Shown here: positions 26,742-35,771 of the stretch, piece after piece
Layout of the letters: every line of letters begins with the position of its first letter
How positions within the stretch are numbered: position 1 is the first letter of the stretch
Source: QYOJ01 sp043806735
GTDB taxonomy: Bacteria; Bacteroidota; Bacteroidia; Bacteroidales; FEN-979
Length of the DNA: 64,000 nt
NCBI GenBank assembly: GCA_043806735.1
Contig: JAZDGR010000052.1
Span: 17,198 to 81,197, forward strand
Direction of reading: 5' to 3'
Program-made: the position numbers and the translations under genes
Notes under the pieces: generated by a model
The model's input: the letters and a program-made list of their open reading frames with translations, nothing else
Told to the model about the DNA's origin: nothing
Databases searched by the model: none

Positions 26742-28523
26742 TTAATTTACACAGAACTTCACGGTCATATCATCCAGAAAAAAAGTAGTGCGGTGTTTAT
26801 TCCAGCAGTACACCTTAATGTAAGAGTCAGTGTCGTACCATTCAGGGAGGGTAAATGTTGTAGTAATCTCGTTCCATTTCCCCATTTCCCTGAGTACCGG
26901 ATCTATCTCGAATGATTGCCATATGATTGATCGTCCTTCTTTTTCTACTGAGCATACAATCACAGCGCCCGTCAAACTATCTCCCGGATTCAACACCCAT
27001 GAGTTCACCAGGATTTGGGTTGGAAACGCAAGGTCAAAGTCTTTTGCGGCTTTTATTACACCCCCGCAAAATTCAATGGAAGGATTAAAAACAGCACAAT
27101 GGGAATAGGAATGATACACCGAATCGGTTATGAAAAAATAGGAACGATCATCTGAAGGTTCATAGGTAATTGTCACCTTGTCCAGTGTTCGGTACAGGTG
27201 TATAAGGTCATCCGGGAGGATGCTTGCCTTTGTCAGATTCACTAAATACGTCCTGAAATCCCAGGTATCCGCTTTAAAACACATCGTATAATACCAGGAG
27301 GAAAGTATGTTGATATAGACGATAACAAGAAGGACTATTCCACCTGCAAACTTCCCAATCCAACGGGTATGATTCCATGCGGATTGCAGCAGAAATCCAA
27401 GGGGAATGCTGAAGACCGCATAGTACTCGATAAAACAACGGTGCCCGAAACCACAACCGAAGTACCAGGAGTACCAGGAAGCGCAAAGGTAGCTGACCAA
27501 CAGAAAGAGAAAAAGAAACTGCCATCCGTTGCGGATCTTTTTCAGGATCATCGCTCCCATTCCCAGGATCATAAGGATGGCGAGGGGTGTATTCAGGAAA
27601 AGGCCATTTTTTGGGGCAAACCACACCTCGAGGAGAAAGGGATGGCGCCAGTTCGTAAATCCTTCGTGATCATATGAATAAACCAGGAAAGAGCCAAAGC
27701 CATATTTCCAATAAAGCATCTGGGGGAATACGACAATCAACAGGCAGATCAGGAAGGTAAGCAGGTACTTCGGTTTCATAAAAATCGAGAACCTTGTGAA
27801 AAGAGCTTGCCCGGTTTGAACATTCCATAAGAAAAAGAGAAGGAGAATGATCCCGTTGATTGGCCGGATGATCACTGCCAGGGAAAAAGAAACCGAAAGT
27901 AACAAAAACCATTTCCATCGACGGGTTGCCATAAACCTCAGCAAGGCAAGCAGGTAAAGTGAAAACACAAAAAAAGAATAGATATGCGACATCGATGTTG
28001 CAATCATGGAATAATAGAAAAGATTCGTTCCTGTAAACACAAGCAGTAAAACAATGTACTGAATCAATGGCCGGAAAAACTCCCGGAGTACCTGTTTCAG
28101 GATCAGCAATCCCAGAATGAGATAGACAACAGCTGCCACATCGATCATGCGATGATAGATGGGGGAAAATCCTTTATCTTCAGAAATATTCAGGGCTTTT
28201 GCGATCCCATGAGCAGAGATAAAGAATGGGGAAAGCAGGGTGGATACTCCATAAAAATATTTGGTTTGAATGGTATTCTGTTCTTTATTCAGATGGAACG
28301 CGTTTCCTGTTTTCTCTGCGATATTTTCCGGCAGCTTATCCGCTTCAAAGTCTGCAAAAAATAACGAAGGAAGATAGATATAGTACCCAGCTCCATCAGC
28401 CCAGATCACCCCTTTCCAGGTCAAATTATCGCGATTGTCATGGAGCAAGAATGTCAGCCCTAGTGAGATCATAAACAAGATCAGAAAAAACAGAAGACCC
28501 GGAATGTCAGCTTTTTTCTTCAT
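26742..28523 (-). CDS. Polytopic glycosyltransferase-like protein with C-terminal WN-DD domain (copy 1)
   Basis: A 593-aa protein with about 10-12 membrane helices over the first ~420 residues and an extracytoplasmic C-terminal domain. The organisation resembles GT39/GT83-type enzymes that use polyprenyl-phosphate sugars (ArnT, PMT), but no family signature is certain. The tail ends KVYCWNKHRTTFFLDDMTVK, matching the next gene's tail and two more proteins of the cluster. The start codon shares one base with the end of the following upstream gene. With the GT2 gene two steps upstream as a likely maker of the lipid-linked sugar, a transferase role is reasonable. Confidence 0.7.
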   Translation of the reverse strand: MKKKADIPGLLFFLILFMISLGLTFLLHDNRDNLTWKGVIWADGAGYYIYLPSLFFADFEADKLPENIAEKTGNAFHLNKEQNTIQTKYFYGVSTLLSPFFISAHGIAKALNISEDKGFSPIYHRMIDVAAVVYLILGLLILKQVLREFFRPLIQYIVLLLVFTGTNLFYYSMIATSMSHIYSFFVFSLYLLALLRFMATRRWKWFLLLSVSFSLAVIIRPINGIILLLFFLWNVQTGQALFTRFSIFMKPKYLLTFLICLLIVVFPQMLYWKYGFGSFLVYSYDHEGFTNWRHPFLLEVWFAPKNGLFLNTPLAILMILGMGAMILKKIRNGWQFLFLFLLVSYLCASWYSWYFGCGFGHRCFIEYYAVFSIPLGFLLQSAWNHTRWIGKFAGGIVLLVIVYINILSSWYYTMCFKADTWDFRTYLVNLTKASILPDDLIHLYRTLDKVTITYEPSDDRSYFFITDSVYHSYSHCAVFNPSIEFCGGVIKAAKDFDLAFPTQILVNSWVLNPGDSLTGAVIVCSVEKEGRSIIWQSFEIDPVLREMGKWNEITTTFTLPEWYDTDSYIKVYCWNKHRTTFFLDDMTVKFCVN

Positions 28524-30403
28524 TACTCTTTTACGGGTTCCAGCAATTCGATCAAAAGGTCATCCATATAAAAAGGTTGTTTGCCGCGGTTCCAGATATA
28601 GACTGCCAGCACATCTTCCGCGTCGGTCACAAACGGAATCTCGTAATCCATACTTACGGGATTCCATTCCCCAACCTTCAGGGAATCATCTGCCAGCTGG
28701 ATCGATTTGTATTTGTAGTTGTTTTCTTTCCCGGTCATGGTCACCACCAGGTTGGCCGGACTCTCTTTCATTTCAACGGTAGGGTAGACAAACAGGGTCA
28801 CCCGGAGCCAGGAACCCTCTTTCGCTGCGAGCTCATTGTAGGCTACCTTAATCCCGGGGGAGAATTCAACGGTCGAGTCCATCTGATACGAATGGCTGCC
28901 AGCCTTCACGATGGTTCTGGAAAGATGCGGGTCCTGATCTGCCCCCTGGTATTCAAAGGTATAATTGGCAAGTACGCGCTTTGTAAACTGCTGACCCTCC
29001 TTCAGGAATTCGCGGTCGGAAGTTTCCACAACCTCCAGCAGTTTTTTGCTGGATTCTTCCACGTGTGTCCGACCAAAAATAGCCCAGTAGTATTCTTTCG
29101 TCATCCGCGACGGGTCAATGATCCAGGTCATGTACTGCCAGGTCTGGAACAGGTTAAGCCAGATAAAGAAAGCTGCAACAACGAAGAACACCAGCTTCAG
29201 CCAGATGCGGCGACGAAAGATCCAGGTGATGAATGCCCCGAAGGGGATCGCCAGTAAGGCATAGGATTGCATGAGGGACCGTTGGCCCAGACTGCCACCA
29301 TACCACCAGGTTGTCCAGGAGGAGACGATGAGCAGGTTGACGGTAAAAAAAAGGAATGCTGCCCAGAAGAGTTCCCGTTTCTGCCGCCAGAGGAAGATAA
29401 AACCTGCCACCGGAAAACACATCATGGGAGCATAGATCAGCCAGCCCTTTTTCCAGGAAAAGAGGACAAACATGATGTAAGGCGCCAGGAACCGCAATCC
29501 CTCCCCTTCTTCGTAACTGTAATACAAAAATCTCCCGGAATAGATCTTCCAGTAGATTAATTGGACTGAACCCACCAGCAATACGCACAAACCCATACCA
29601 ATGACCTGTGACCAGTGACTAGTGACTAGTGACAATTTTTTCTGCAGGGTATCTTTATTCCATATACCCCAGAGCAGGGGGATCAGTGCACTGATGATCT
29701 CGGTAGGACGAATCAGGACCGCGAGGCCCACAAACAAACCCAGCGGTATGGCAAATCTCCATTTCGGCGTTTCATGCCATTTCATGGTAAACCAGATGAT
29801 GAGGGCATAAATGGCAAACAGCGTGTTGTGCACCATTGCCCCGTCGTATGCGGTAAGCTGGAAAAAGTTGGTTCCCAGGATCAGAAGTACCATGACAACC
29901 GAGGTGACAACATCCGAAAAGTACCTGATCAGGATCTTGCGCAGAAACCAGATGCCGATGACGGTATAAATGAGGCATCCCATGGCAATGGAAAACTGGT
30001 AGGGCAGTGAAAACCCGTCTTGGACATAACCGAGAGCACCTGCCAGCCAATGGGCAAGAAAGAAAAAGGGTGAGAACAAAATAGCCATCCCCATCGGGTA
30101 TTTCAGGATGTAGTGCTCTTCGGGGCCCATATAGGCCTGATAAAACCCGATGGTGGGTCCATATTTGTCGAGGATCTGCTGAAGCCAGGAGAAATCGGAT
30201 ATTCCCAGGTCATGATAGATGAACTTTGCCGGAAGGTAGAGGTAATAACCAAAAACATCCCATGAGAGGATCGAAAGTACATCATAGGTCAGCCAGCGCG
30301 GGAGTAAAAACCTGCCCAGAATTACTCCGGCCGATAAAATCAGAAAGGTAACGCCGGAGATTGGGGCAACTGCTTTATTCTTCACCATTAAACCGGTTGT
30401 CAC
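28523..30403 (-). CDS. Polytopic glycosyltransferase-like protein with C-terminal WN-DD domain (copy 2)
   Basis: A 626-aa relative of the preceding protein: about 11 hydrophobic helices, then a soluble C-terminal domain (about 465-620) ending AVYIWNRGKQPFYMDDLLIE. The two genes are likely an ancient tandem duplication. The coding sequence includes a 7-bp tandem array (29604-29633) that encodes LSLVTSHWSQ in a loop between helices. Its start overlaps the GT2 gene by four bases. Substrate unknown. Confidence 0.7.
   Translation of the reverse strand: MTTGLMVKNKAVAPISGVTFLILSAGVILGRFLLPRWLTYDVLSILSWDVFGYYLYLPAKFIYHDLGISDFSWLQQILDKYGPTIGFYQAYMGPEEHYILKYPMGMAILFSPFFFLAHWLAGALGYVQDGFSLPYQFSIAMGCLIYTVIGIWFLRKILIRYFSDVVTSVVMVLLILGTNFFQLTAYDGAMVHNTLFAIYALIIWFTMKWHETPKWRFAIPLGLFVGLAVLIRPTEIISALIPLLWGIWNKDTLQKKLSLVTSHWSQVIGMGLCVLLVGSVQLIYWKIYSGRFLYYSYEEGEGLRFLAPYIMFVLFSWKKGWLIYAPMMCFPVAGFIFLWRQKRELFWAAFLFFTVNLLIVSSWTTWWYGGSLGQRSLMQSYALLAIPFGAFITWIFRRRIWLKLVFFVVAAFFIWLNLFQTWQYMTWIIDPSRMTKEYYWAIFGRTHVEESSKKLLEVVETSDREFLKEGQQFTKRVLANYTFEYQGADQDPHLSRTIVKAGSHSYQMDSTVEFSPGIKVAYNELAAKEGSWLRVTLFVYPTVEMKESPANLVVTMTGKENNYKYKSIQLADDSLKVGEWNPVSMDYEIPFVTDAEDVLAVYIWNRGKQPFYMDDLLIELLEPVKE
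29604..29633 (+). repeat. Heptamer array inside a glycosyltransferase gene
   Basis: Four 7-bp units ACCTGTG, ACCAGTG, ACTAGTG, ACTAGTG plus two bases. The array lies in the minus-strand coding sequence and stays in frame. Confidence 0.85.
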
Positions 30404-31170
30404 TTTGTGTATTTCCTGTCAAAAATGTTGTACCGGATCAGGCAGATCACGGCTCTCAGCGCATCTTTCATCCGGATTTTCTTTCCTTCTTCATAGGTTC
30501 TTCCGTAGTAGGAGATGCCCACTTCATAGATCCGGATCCCCGGAAACCGTGCGATTTTGGAGGTGACTTCCGGCTCAAAGCCAAACCGCTGCTCCTTAAA
30601 ATGGATTTGTTTCAGGAACCCGGCACGGAACAGCTTGTAGCAGGTCTCCATGTCGGTAAGGTTGAGGTTGGTAAAGAGGTTGGAGACGAAGGTCAGGATC
30701 TTATTCCCGATCGAGTGCCAGAAAAAGAGGATCCGGTGGGGACGGCCTCCCATGAAACGGGAACCATATACCACATCGGCGACGCCATCCAGCATAGGTT
30801 TTAACAGCACTTCATATTCCTGGGGATCATATTCCAGGTCGGCATCCTGAATAATAATGAACTCCCCTGTTGCCAGCTCAATGCCTTTATGGATTGCTGC
30901 ACCTTTGCCCTGGTTGAAGGGCTGTGAGAAGAACTGGATAGTGGTGACTGGTGACTGGTGACTGGTGACTGGTGACTTTTCAATGTACTCTTTGACGATC
31001 TCTCCCGTATTATCCGTTGAGGCGTCGTTGGTGACAATGATCTCTTTTTTGAGTCCGCCGGGCAGGGTCGCCGAAAAGACCTTGTCAAGGATCCGGGTGA
31101 TGGTTTTTCCCTCGTTAAAAGCCGGGATCAGGATGGAAAGTGTTTGATCCATGGAAGTAGAATTATTCAT
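30400..31170 (-). CDS. GT2 glycosyltransferase (polyprenyl-phosphate sugar synthase-like)
   Basis: A 256-aa cytoplasmic-face enzyme of the DPM1/dolichol-phosphate-mannose type, which would charge a polyprenyl phosphate with a sugar for the membrane transferases next door. It has the GT2 start LSILIPAFNEGKTI, the TNDASTDNT motif, the DXD-containing IIQDADLEYDP and the YGSRFMGG segment. Residues ~65-76 (SPVTSHQSPVTT) are encoded by a five-unit heptamer array and look like an expansion in the loop after the VKEYIE helix. It overlaps the murF-alr gene by eight bases and the next transferase gene by four. Confidence 0.88.
   Translation of the reverse strand: MNNSTSMDQTLSILIPAFNEGKTITRILDKVFSATLPGGLKKEIIVTNDASTDNTGEIVKEYIEKSPVTSHQSPVTTIQFFSQPFNQGKGAAIHKGIELATGEFIIIQDADLEYDPQEYEVLLKPMLDGVADVVYGSRFMGGRPHRILFFWHSIGNKILTFVSNLFTNLNLTDMETCYKLFRAGFLKQIHFKEQRFGFEPEVTSKIARFPGIRIYEVGISYYGRTYEEGKKIRMKDALRAVICLIRYNIFDRKYTK
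30944..30978 (+). repeat. Heptamer array inside the GT2 gene
   Basis: Five 7-bp units: GTGACTG four times, then GTGACTT. On the coding strand it gives a seven-residue periodic SPVTSHQ-SPVTT stretch. Confidence 0.92.
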
Positions 31171-33718
31171 GAAAATAGATGCGTTTCACGCGTCTTGAAA
31201 TACTGGTCAGGATCTCATACGGTATCGTCTCCAGGGTTTTGGCCAGCTCCGTTACCGGGAAGTCGTCCCCGAAAATGATCACCAACTCCCCTTCGTTCAC
31301 GGGGGTTCCGCTTTGCACAATCTGCGTAATGTCCAGCATGCAAAGATCCATGCAAATGTTGCCGATCACCGGGGCGCGAACCCCTTTCACCAGCAGGTGC
31401 CCGCGTCCATTTCCCAGTTTGCGGTCTAATCCGTCGGCATATCCCACCGGGACTATTGCTATGAGGCTGTCCTTATATGCTTTTCCGATGCGGTTATAGC
31501 CGATGGTTTCTCCTGCTTGTATGGTTTTAATCTGGGTGATGACCGATCGTAAAGTGCTCACATTCCGCAGGCGCTTTTGCTCGACTTCATCATACCCTAC
31601 CCCGTAAAGGCCGATCCCCAGCCGGACCATCTCGAACTGACCCTCTGGGAACCGGCTGATTCCTGCCGAATTCAGAATGTGCCTTAACACCGGGTATCCG
31701 ACAGCTTGCCTGATTTTTTCGCTCATTTCGATAAACTTGCGGAACTGTTCGCCCGTAAAGGGATCCAGATTCGGGTCTTCGCTTCCCGCAAGATGGGAGA
31801 ATACGGAACAAACCCGAATGGTGTGACTTCCCGTGATTCTTTCGATCAATGCATCGAGCTCGTCGGGACAAAAACCCAGCCGGTGCATCCCGGTATCCAG
31901 CTTGATATGGATTGGAACGGCTTCCCTGGACCCGGTCGGATTCCGGTCAATGGCTTCCTCCAGCATGCGCAGGATCCGGTGGTTGTATATCTCCGGTTCA
32001 AGGTTGTAATTCAAAAGCGTTTCAATGCTCTCTTCTTCCGGACTCATCACCATAATGGGCAGACTGATGCCGGCGTTTCGCAGTTCGACGCCTTCATCGG
32101 CATAGGCAACAGCCAGGTAATCGACATGATTGAACTGAAGCAGGTTGGCGATCTCGTAGCTTCCACTGCCGTATGAAAAGGCTTTTACCATCGCCATAAT
32201 TTTTACACCCGGTTTCAGTTTGGCCTTATAGAAGTTGAGGTTGTGAACCAGGGCATCCAGGTTGATCTCCAGTACCGTTTCATGCGATTTTTGCTGCAAT
32301 GCCTGGCTGATCCGCTCAAATCCGAACAGGCGGGCGCCTTTCAGGAGAATGGTCTCGTCGCGAAAGGACGAGAGCGGGAAGTGATTTAGGAACTCATCAG
32401 TAGTTTCAAAGAAGGCTTTCTGCATCGGAAACTGATGCAGGTTCCGTGAAATATCCGGACCGATTCCGATGATCCGGTCAATTTTTTTCTCCGCCAGGAT
32501 CCTGGCGATTGTTCCGTACAGTTCCTCCTGGCTACGGCCTGTTTGCAGGATATCCGACAGGATCAGGGTCTTTTTCCGGTGCTGGTTCTGCTGCACGAGG
32601 AAATCCAGGGCAATGCCCAGCGAATTGATGTCGGAATTGTAGCTGTCGTTGATGAGGGAGCAATGGTTGATCGCCTCCTTGAGTTCGAGGCGCATGGCGA
32701 CGGAAGTCAGGAGGGGGAACCGATCGGTGATACGAGATACGGGATCCGGGATTCCTAACACCATCGTCAACGCCCAGCAGTGAATTGCGTTTTCAACAGA
32801 AGCTTCGTCGGTGAAAGGGATGGTTATTTCGATCTCTTTTTGTTGATATAATCCCCGGATGCAGGAATGTCCCTGCTCTTTTCGGATCTCTTTGATCATC
32901 AGGTCATCTCTTTCCCCGCTCCCCCATGTAAACCGCTTCAATGCCGTGTATTTTTCCGACCGCTCAAGCAGGTCGCCGATCATCCGATAGTCTGACCGGT
33001 AGATCAGGATATCAGAGTGCACAAAAATCTTCAGCTTCTCTTCCGCTTTTCCTTCATATCCGCTGAAGTGTTCATCATGCGCCGGGCCGATGTTGGTGAG
33101 GATCCCGATGGTCGGTCTGATGATCTCTTCCAGCCGGTCCATTTCCCCGGGTTGTGAAATTCCGGCTTCAAAAATAGCCAGGTCATATCGGGGTTCCATT
33201 TTCCAGACCGACAGGGGTACTCCGAGTTGGGAATTGAAGCTTTTGGGACTGCGGATCACTTGGAAATCCGGAGAAAGCAACTGGTACAGCCATTCTTTCA
33301 CGATGGTCTTCCCGTTGCTTCCCGTGATCCCGATTACCGGATATCCGAATTGCTTCCTGTGATGGGCGGCGAGTTGCTGGAGGGCAGTCAGGGTGTCGGA
33401 GACCAGGATAAAGACAGGATCCCGTTGCTTCGCTGCGCTCGCAATGACAATGTTTCCTGCCAACTGCCAACTGCCAACTGCCAACTGCAAATTGCTGATC
33501 AGGAAGCACTTCACGCCCTTTTCCGCCAGCTCCCGGATGTACCGGTGACCATCGTTCCGGCCGCTTACAAGGGCAATAAAGAGGGTCCCTTCGGGATTTG
33601 CAAGCCGCCTGCTATCAATGAGCAATTCTGATATGGCCGGATCTGCCGGAGCTGAAGAAATCACCTCCCCGTCGGTGATCCGGGCGATCTCGCTGGCGTT
33701 ATATTGAAGCACACTCAT
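31163..33718 (-). CDS. murF-alr: Bifunctional MurF ligase / alanine racemase
   Basis: An 851-aa fusion typical of Bacteroidota. The N-terminal MurF part (about 1-460) adds D-Ala-D-Ala to the UDP-MurNAc-tripeptide and has the ATP loop GITGSNGKT; the C-terminal part (about 475-851) is a PLP alanine racemase with MAMVKAFSYGSGSYE (PLP lysine) and VPVGYADGLDRKLGNG. So it makes D-alanine and uses its dipeptide. Residues ~76-100 (including LAVGSWQLAGNIVIASAAKQ) are encoded by a heptamer array plus a second known-looking repeat, inserted between LISN and PVFILVSDTL of the MurF N-terminal domain. The frame is intact. The gene overlaps pdxA by four bases. Confidence 0.95.
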   Translation of the reverse strand: MSVLQYNASEIARITDGEVISSAPADPAISELLIDSRRLANPEGTLFIALVSGRNDGHRYIRELAEKGVKCFLISNLQLAVGSWQLAGNIVIASAAKQRDPVFILVSDTLTALQQLAAHHRKQFGYPVIGITGSNGKTIVKEWLYQLLSPDFQVIRSPKSFNSQLGVPLSVWKMEPRYDLAIFEAGISQPGEMDRLEEIIRPTIGILTNIGPAHDEHFSGYEGKAEEKLKIFVHSDILIYRSDYRMIGDLLERSEKYTALKRFTWGSGERDDLMIKEIRKEQGHSCIRGLYQQKEIEITIPFTDEASVENAIHCWALTMVLGIPDPVSRITDRFPLLTSVAMRLELKEAINHCSLINDSYNSDINSLGIALDFLVQQNQHRKKTLILSDILQTGRSQEELYGTIARILAEKKIDRIIGIGPDISRNLHQFPMQKAFFETTDEFLNHFPLSSFRDETILLKGARLFGFERISQALQQKSHETVLEINLDALVHNLNFYKAKLKPGVKIMAMVKAFSYGSGSYEIANLLQFNHVDYLAVAYADEGVELRNAGISLPIMVMSPEEESIETLLNYNLEPEIYNHRILRMLEEAIDRNPTGSREAVPIHIKLDTGMHRLGFCPDELDALIERITGSHTIRVCSVFSHLAGSEDPNLDPFTGEQFRKFIEMSEKIRQAVGYPVLRHILNSAGISRFPEGQFEMVRLGIGLYGVGYDEVEQKRLRNVSTLRSVITQIKTIQAGETIGYNRIGKAYKDSLIAIVPVGYADGLDRKLGNGRGHLLVKGVRAPVIGNICMDLCMLDITQIVQSGTPVNEGELVIIFGDDFPVTELAKTLETIPYEILTSISRRVKRIYFHE
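33419..33492 (+). repeat. Composite repeat inside murF-alr
   Basis: Two adjacent repeats: 33419-33452 carries the widespread bacterial repeat motif TTGCTTCGCTGCGCTCGCAA, and 33458-33492 is a heptamer array (TGCCAAC four times, then TGCAAAT). Both are in frame within the MurF domain. Confidence 0.9.
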
Positions 33719-34794
33719 TCCTGGTTGCTCTCAGATTCCGCTTTCGCGGGCTGAAGCGGATTTTTTCTCAGTTCTTTGTATTGAACCCGGTTGTTGAATA
33801 TATCACATGCCAGGAACAGGGCATGCCGGAATGCTTCCGGGTTGGCTTCGTTTTTCCCGGCAATATCGAACGCCGTTCCGTGAGCCGGAGAGGTACGGAT
33901 CACCGGCAATCCCGCAGTATAGTTCACCCCTTCATCGAAGGATAACAGCTTGAACGGAACCATCCCCTGGTCGTGGTAGATTGCCAGGATCCCGTCGAAA
34001 GCGCGGAAATTGGAGGAGCCGAAGAAACCGTCGGCCGGAAAGGGGCCAAAAACCAGGATCCCTTCCCCGAAAGCTTTATCGATGGTGGGTTTGATGATGC
34101 GGGTATCCTCATCCCCGATCAGACCGTCGTCTCCGGCATGCGGATTGAGCGCCAGGACCGCGATTCTGGGTTTCAGTACCCCGAAGTCCTGTATCAGGGA
34201 TTGATTGAGGATTTTGATCTTGTTCAATAAAAGCTCCTCTGTGAGGGTTTCCGATACCTTCGACAGGGGAATATGACCGGTTACCACCCCGATCCGGAAC
34301 TGCTTGTTCACCATCAGCATCAGCATCTCCCTGACTTTGCATTTCTCAGCCAGGTATTCGGTATGACCGGGAAACTGGAAACTCTCTGACTGAATATTTT
34401 TTTTGTTGATGGGAGCTGTCACCAGCACATCGATCTGATTTCTCAACAGGTCCGATGTCGCCATTTCCAACGATTTGAACGCCAGCTCTCCGGCTATCGG
34501 GGTTAGCTTCCCTATGTCAATTTTTACTTCATCTTCAATGATGTTGATGATGTTCGGCCTGCGAGGATGAGCCTGGTCAGCCCTTTTCACAAGGTTGAAG
34601 TTGAGGTCGGTGATGTTCATGATCTTGCGGTAGTAAGATGCTACCTTGGAAGAGCCATACACAATGATGGTATAATTCTCAAGCAACCACTGATCCTGTA
34701 ACGTTTTTATAATGATCTCGTAACTGATCCCGTTGATATCCCCGTGAGAAATTCCCACCCGGATGCGGTTTTCTTTTTCTGCAATCTGTTCCAT
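33715..34794 (-). CDS. pdxA: 4-hydroxythreonine-4-phosphate dehydrogenase
   Basis: NAD-dependent step of the DXP-dependent pyridoxal phosphate pathway. The 359-aa protein has the family segments HTEYLAEKC, LNPHAGDDGLIGDED, GPFPADGFF and YHDQGMVPFK with the metal-binding histidines. It is the first gene of the long minus-strand run, directly before the PLP-dependent racemase domain of murF-alr. The ~200 bp upstream of its start hold no gene; an imperfect TTTCCTA-rich stretch lies at 34797-34830. Confidence 0.94.
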   Translation of the reverse strand: MEQIAEKENRIRVGISHGDINGISYEIIIKTLQDQWLLENYTIIVYGSSKVASYYRKIMNITDLNFNLVKRADQAHPRRPNIINIIEDEVKIDIGKLTPIAGELAFKSLEMATSDLLRNQIDVLVTAPINKKNIQSESFQFPGHTEYLAEKCKVREMLMLMVNKQFRIGVVTGHIPLSKVSETLTEELLLNKIKILNQSLIQDFGVLKPRIAVLALNPHAGDDGLIGDEDTRIIKPTIDKAFGEGILVFGPFPADGFFGSSNFRAFDGILAIYHDQGMVPFKLLSFDEGVNYTAGLPVIRTSPAHGTAFDIAGKNEANPEAFRHALFLACDIFNNRVQYKELRKNPLQPAKAESESNQE

Positions 34795-35000
34795 ATTTCT
34801 ATTTTCCTAATTTCCTATTTTCCCAACTTGGCTGAGCCAGAACCAAACAAGAATAAAAGCGTAAATTTAGCATAAAAGGCTAAGTGAAGCCCGAAAAGAA
34901 GATATTGTAAGCGAAGCTATTGCATAGAATGGTAAAACCAAGGGGTTACTGCACATTTTATAGTTTTTAAGGCACTAATTTCACAGTTTCCTTTCCCCTC

Positions 35001-35645
35001 CTACCAGTATGGCTTCCCCTTAAACTGGTAAAACAACGACAGTGAAAGCACATCATTGTATTGCCCGGTATCGAAAAACCGCTTTTTATAACCATTCGCC
35101 ACGCCATCGCGGATCGAGAGGATCGAGTTGTTGGTGCGGAAATTGACTTTAAGGCTTTTGGTAATGTAGCACGAAACGCCTATGATCGCGTTGAAGGTGA
35201 GGGTGCGCAACGGGATCCCTTCATCGTGTATCTCATACCCGTCATATCGCTCTTCATAGGAACCAACCAGGATATCGAAGGCCGGTCCGATCTCCACGCT
35301 TAACCGTTTCAGGAAATTATACTGATAAAGGATCGGGATTTCAATGTAATTCAGCCGCAATTTGTAACTCCAGCTGTCTCCTTTTTCGTAATCGGCATTT
35401 TTGCGGCTTCCTTTCTGGATGAATTCCAACTCCATCTGGAAGGATGAATGCCTGCTGATGTCGAGGACCACAAAACCCCCGCCCTGGAACCCCACCTTGT
35501 CAAATCCTTCCCACAGGTCTCCTGCAACCTGGCTGACATTGCCACCTCCCATCAACCCGCCGTCGAACTTCTGGGCAGTAAGTCGGCTACCTTTAAGAGA
35601 CAACAAGTAAAGTATCCCCAAAACTACAACTGCTTTCGTATTCAT
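35001..35645 (-). CDS. PorT-like outer-membrane beta-barrel protein
   Basis: A 214-aa protein with a signal peptide (about 1-24, ending RLTAQ) and alternating amphipathic strands: FQGGGFVVLDISRHSSFQMELEF, YIEIPILYQYNF and the closing SLSLFYQF. This matches the small outer-membrane barrel family (PorT/pfam13568 type) abundant in Bacteroidota. The specific role is not predictable. It is monocistronic and divergent from the two-component genes. Confidence 0.8.
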   Translation of the reverse strand: MNTKAVVVLGILYLLSLKGSRLTAQKFDGGLMGGGNVSQVAGDLWEGFDKVGFQGGGFVVLDISRHSSFQMELEFIQKGSRKNADYEKGDSWSYKLRLNYIEIPILYQYNFLKRLSVEIGPAFDILVGSYEERYDGYEIHDEGIPLRTLTFNAIIGVSCYITKSLKVNFRTNNSILSIRDGVANGYKKRFFDTGQYNDVLSLSLFYQFKGKPYW

Positions 35646-35671
35646 ATATAAGTTATAAGGTCAGGAGGTCA

Positions 35672-35699
35672 GACGCTTCACGTCTCACGTTTCACGTCA
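35672..35699 (+). repeat. Short heptamer array in a divergent promoter gap
   Basis: Four 7-bp units GACGCTT, CACGTCT, CACGTTT, CACGTCA between the divergent OM-barrel and response-regulator genes. Confidence 0.75.
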
Positions 35700-35737
35700 T
35701 AAAATTACGATTTTATCCCGAATCTTCTCACATTTGT

Positions 35738-35745
35738 TAACTTTG
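35738..35745 (+). promoter_or_regulatory. -7 box of the PhoB/PhoR-like operon
   Basis: TAACTTTG fits TAnnTTTG and ends 26 nt before the TTG start of the response regulator, the same layout as in front of sdhC. The -33 element is not clear. Confidence 0.5.
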
Positions 35746-35771
35746 AAGCTCAGTTTCAGAATTCGGTCTCT

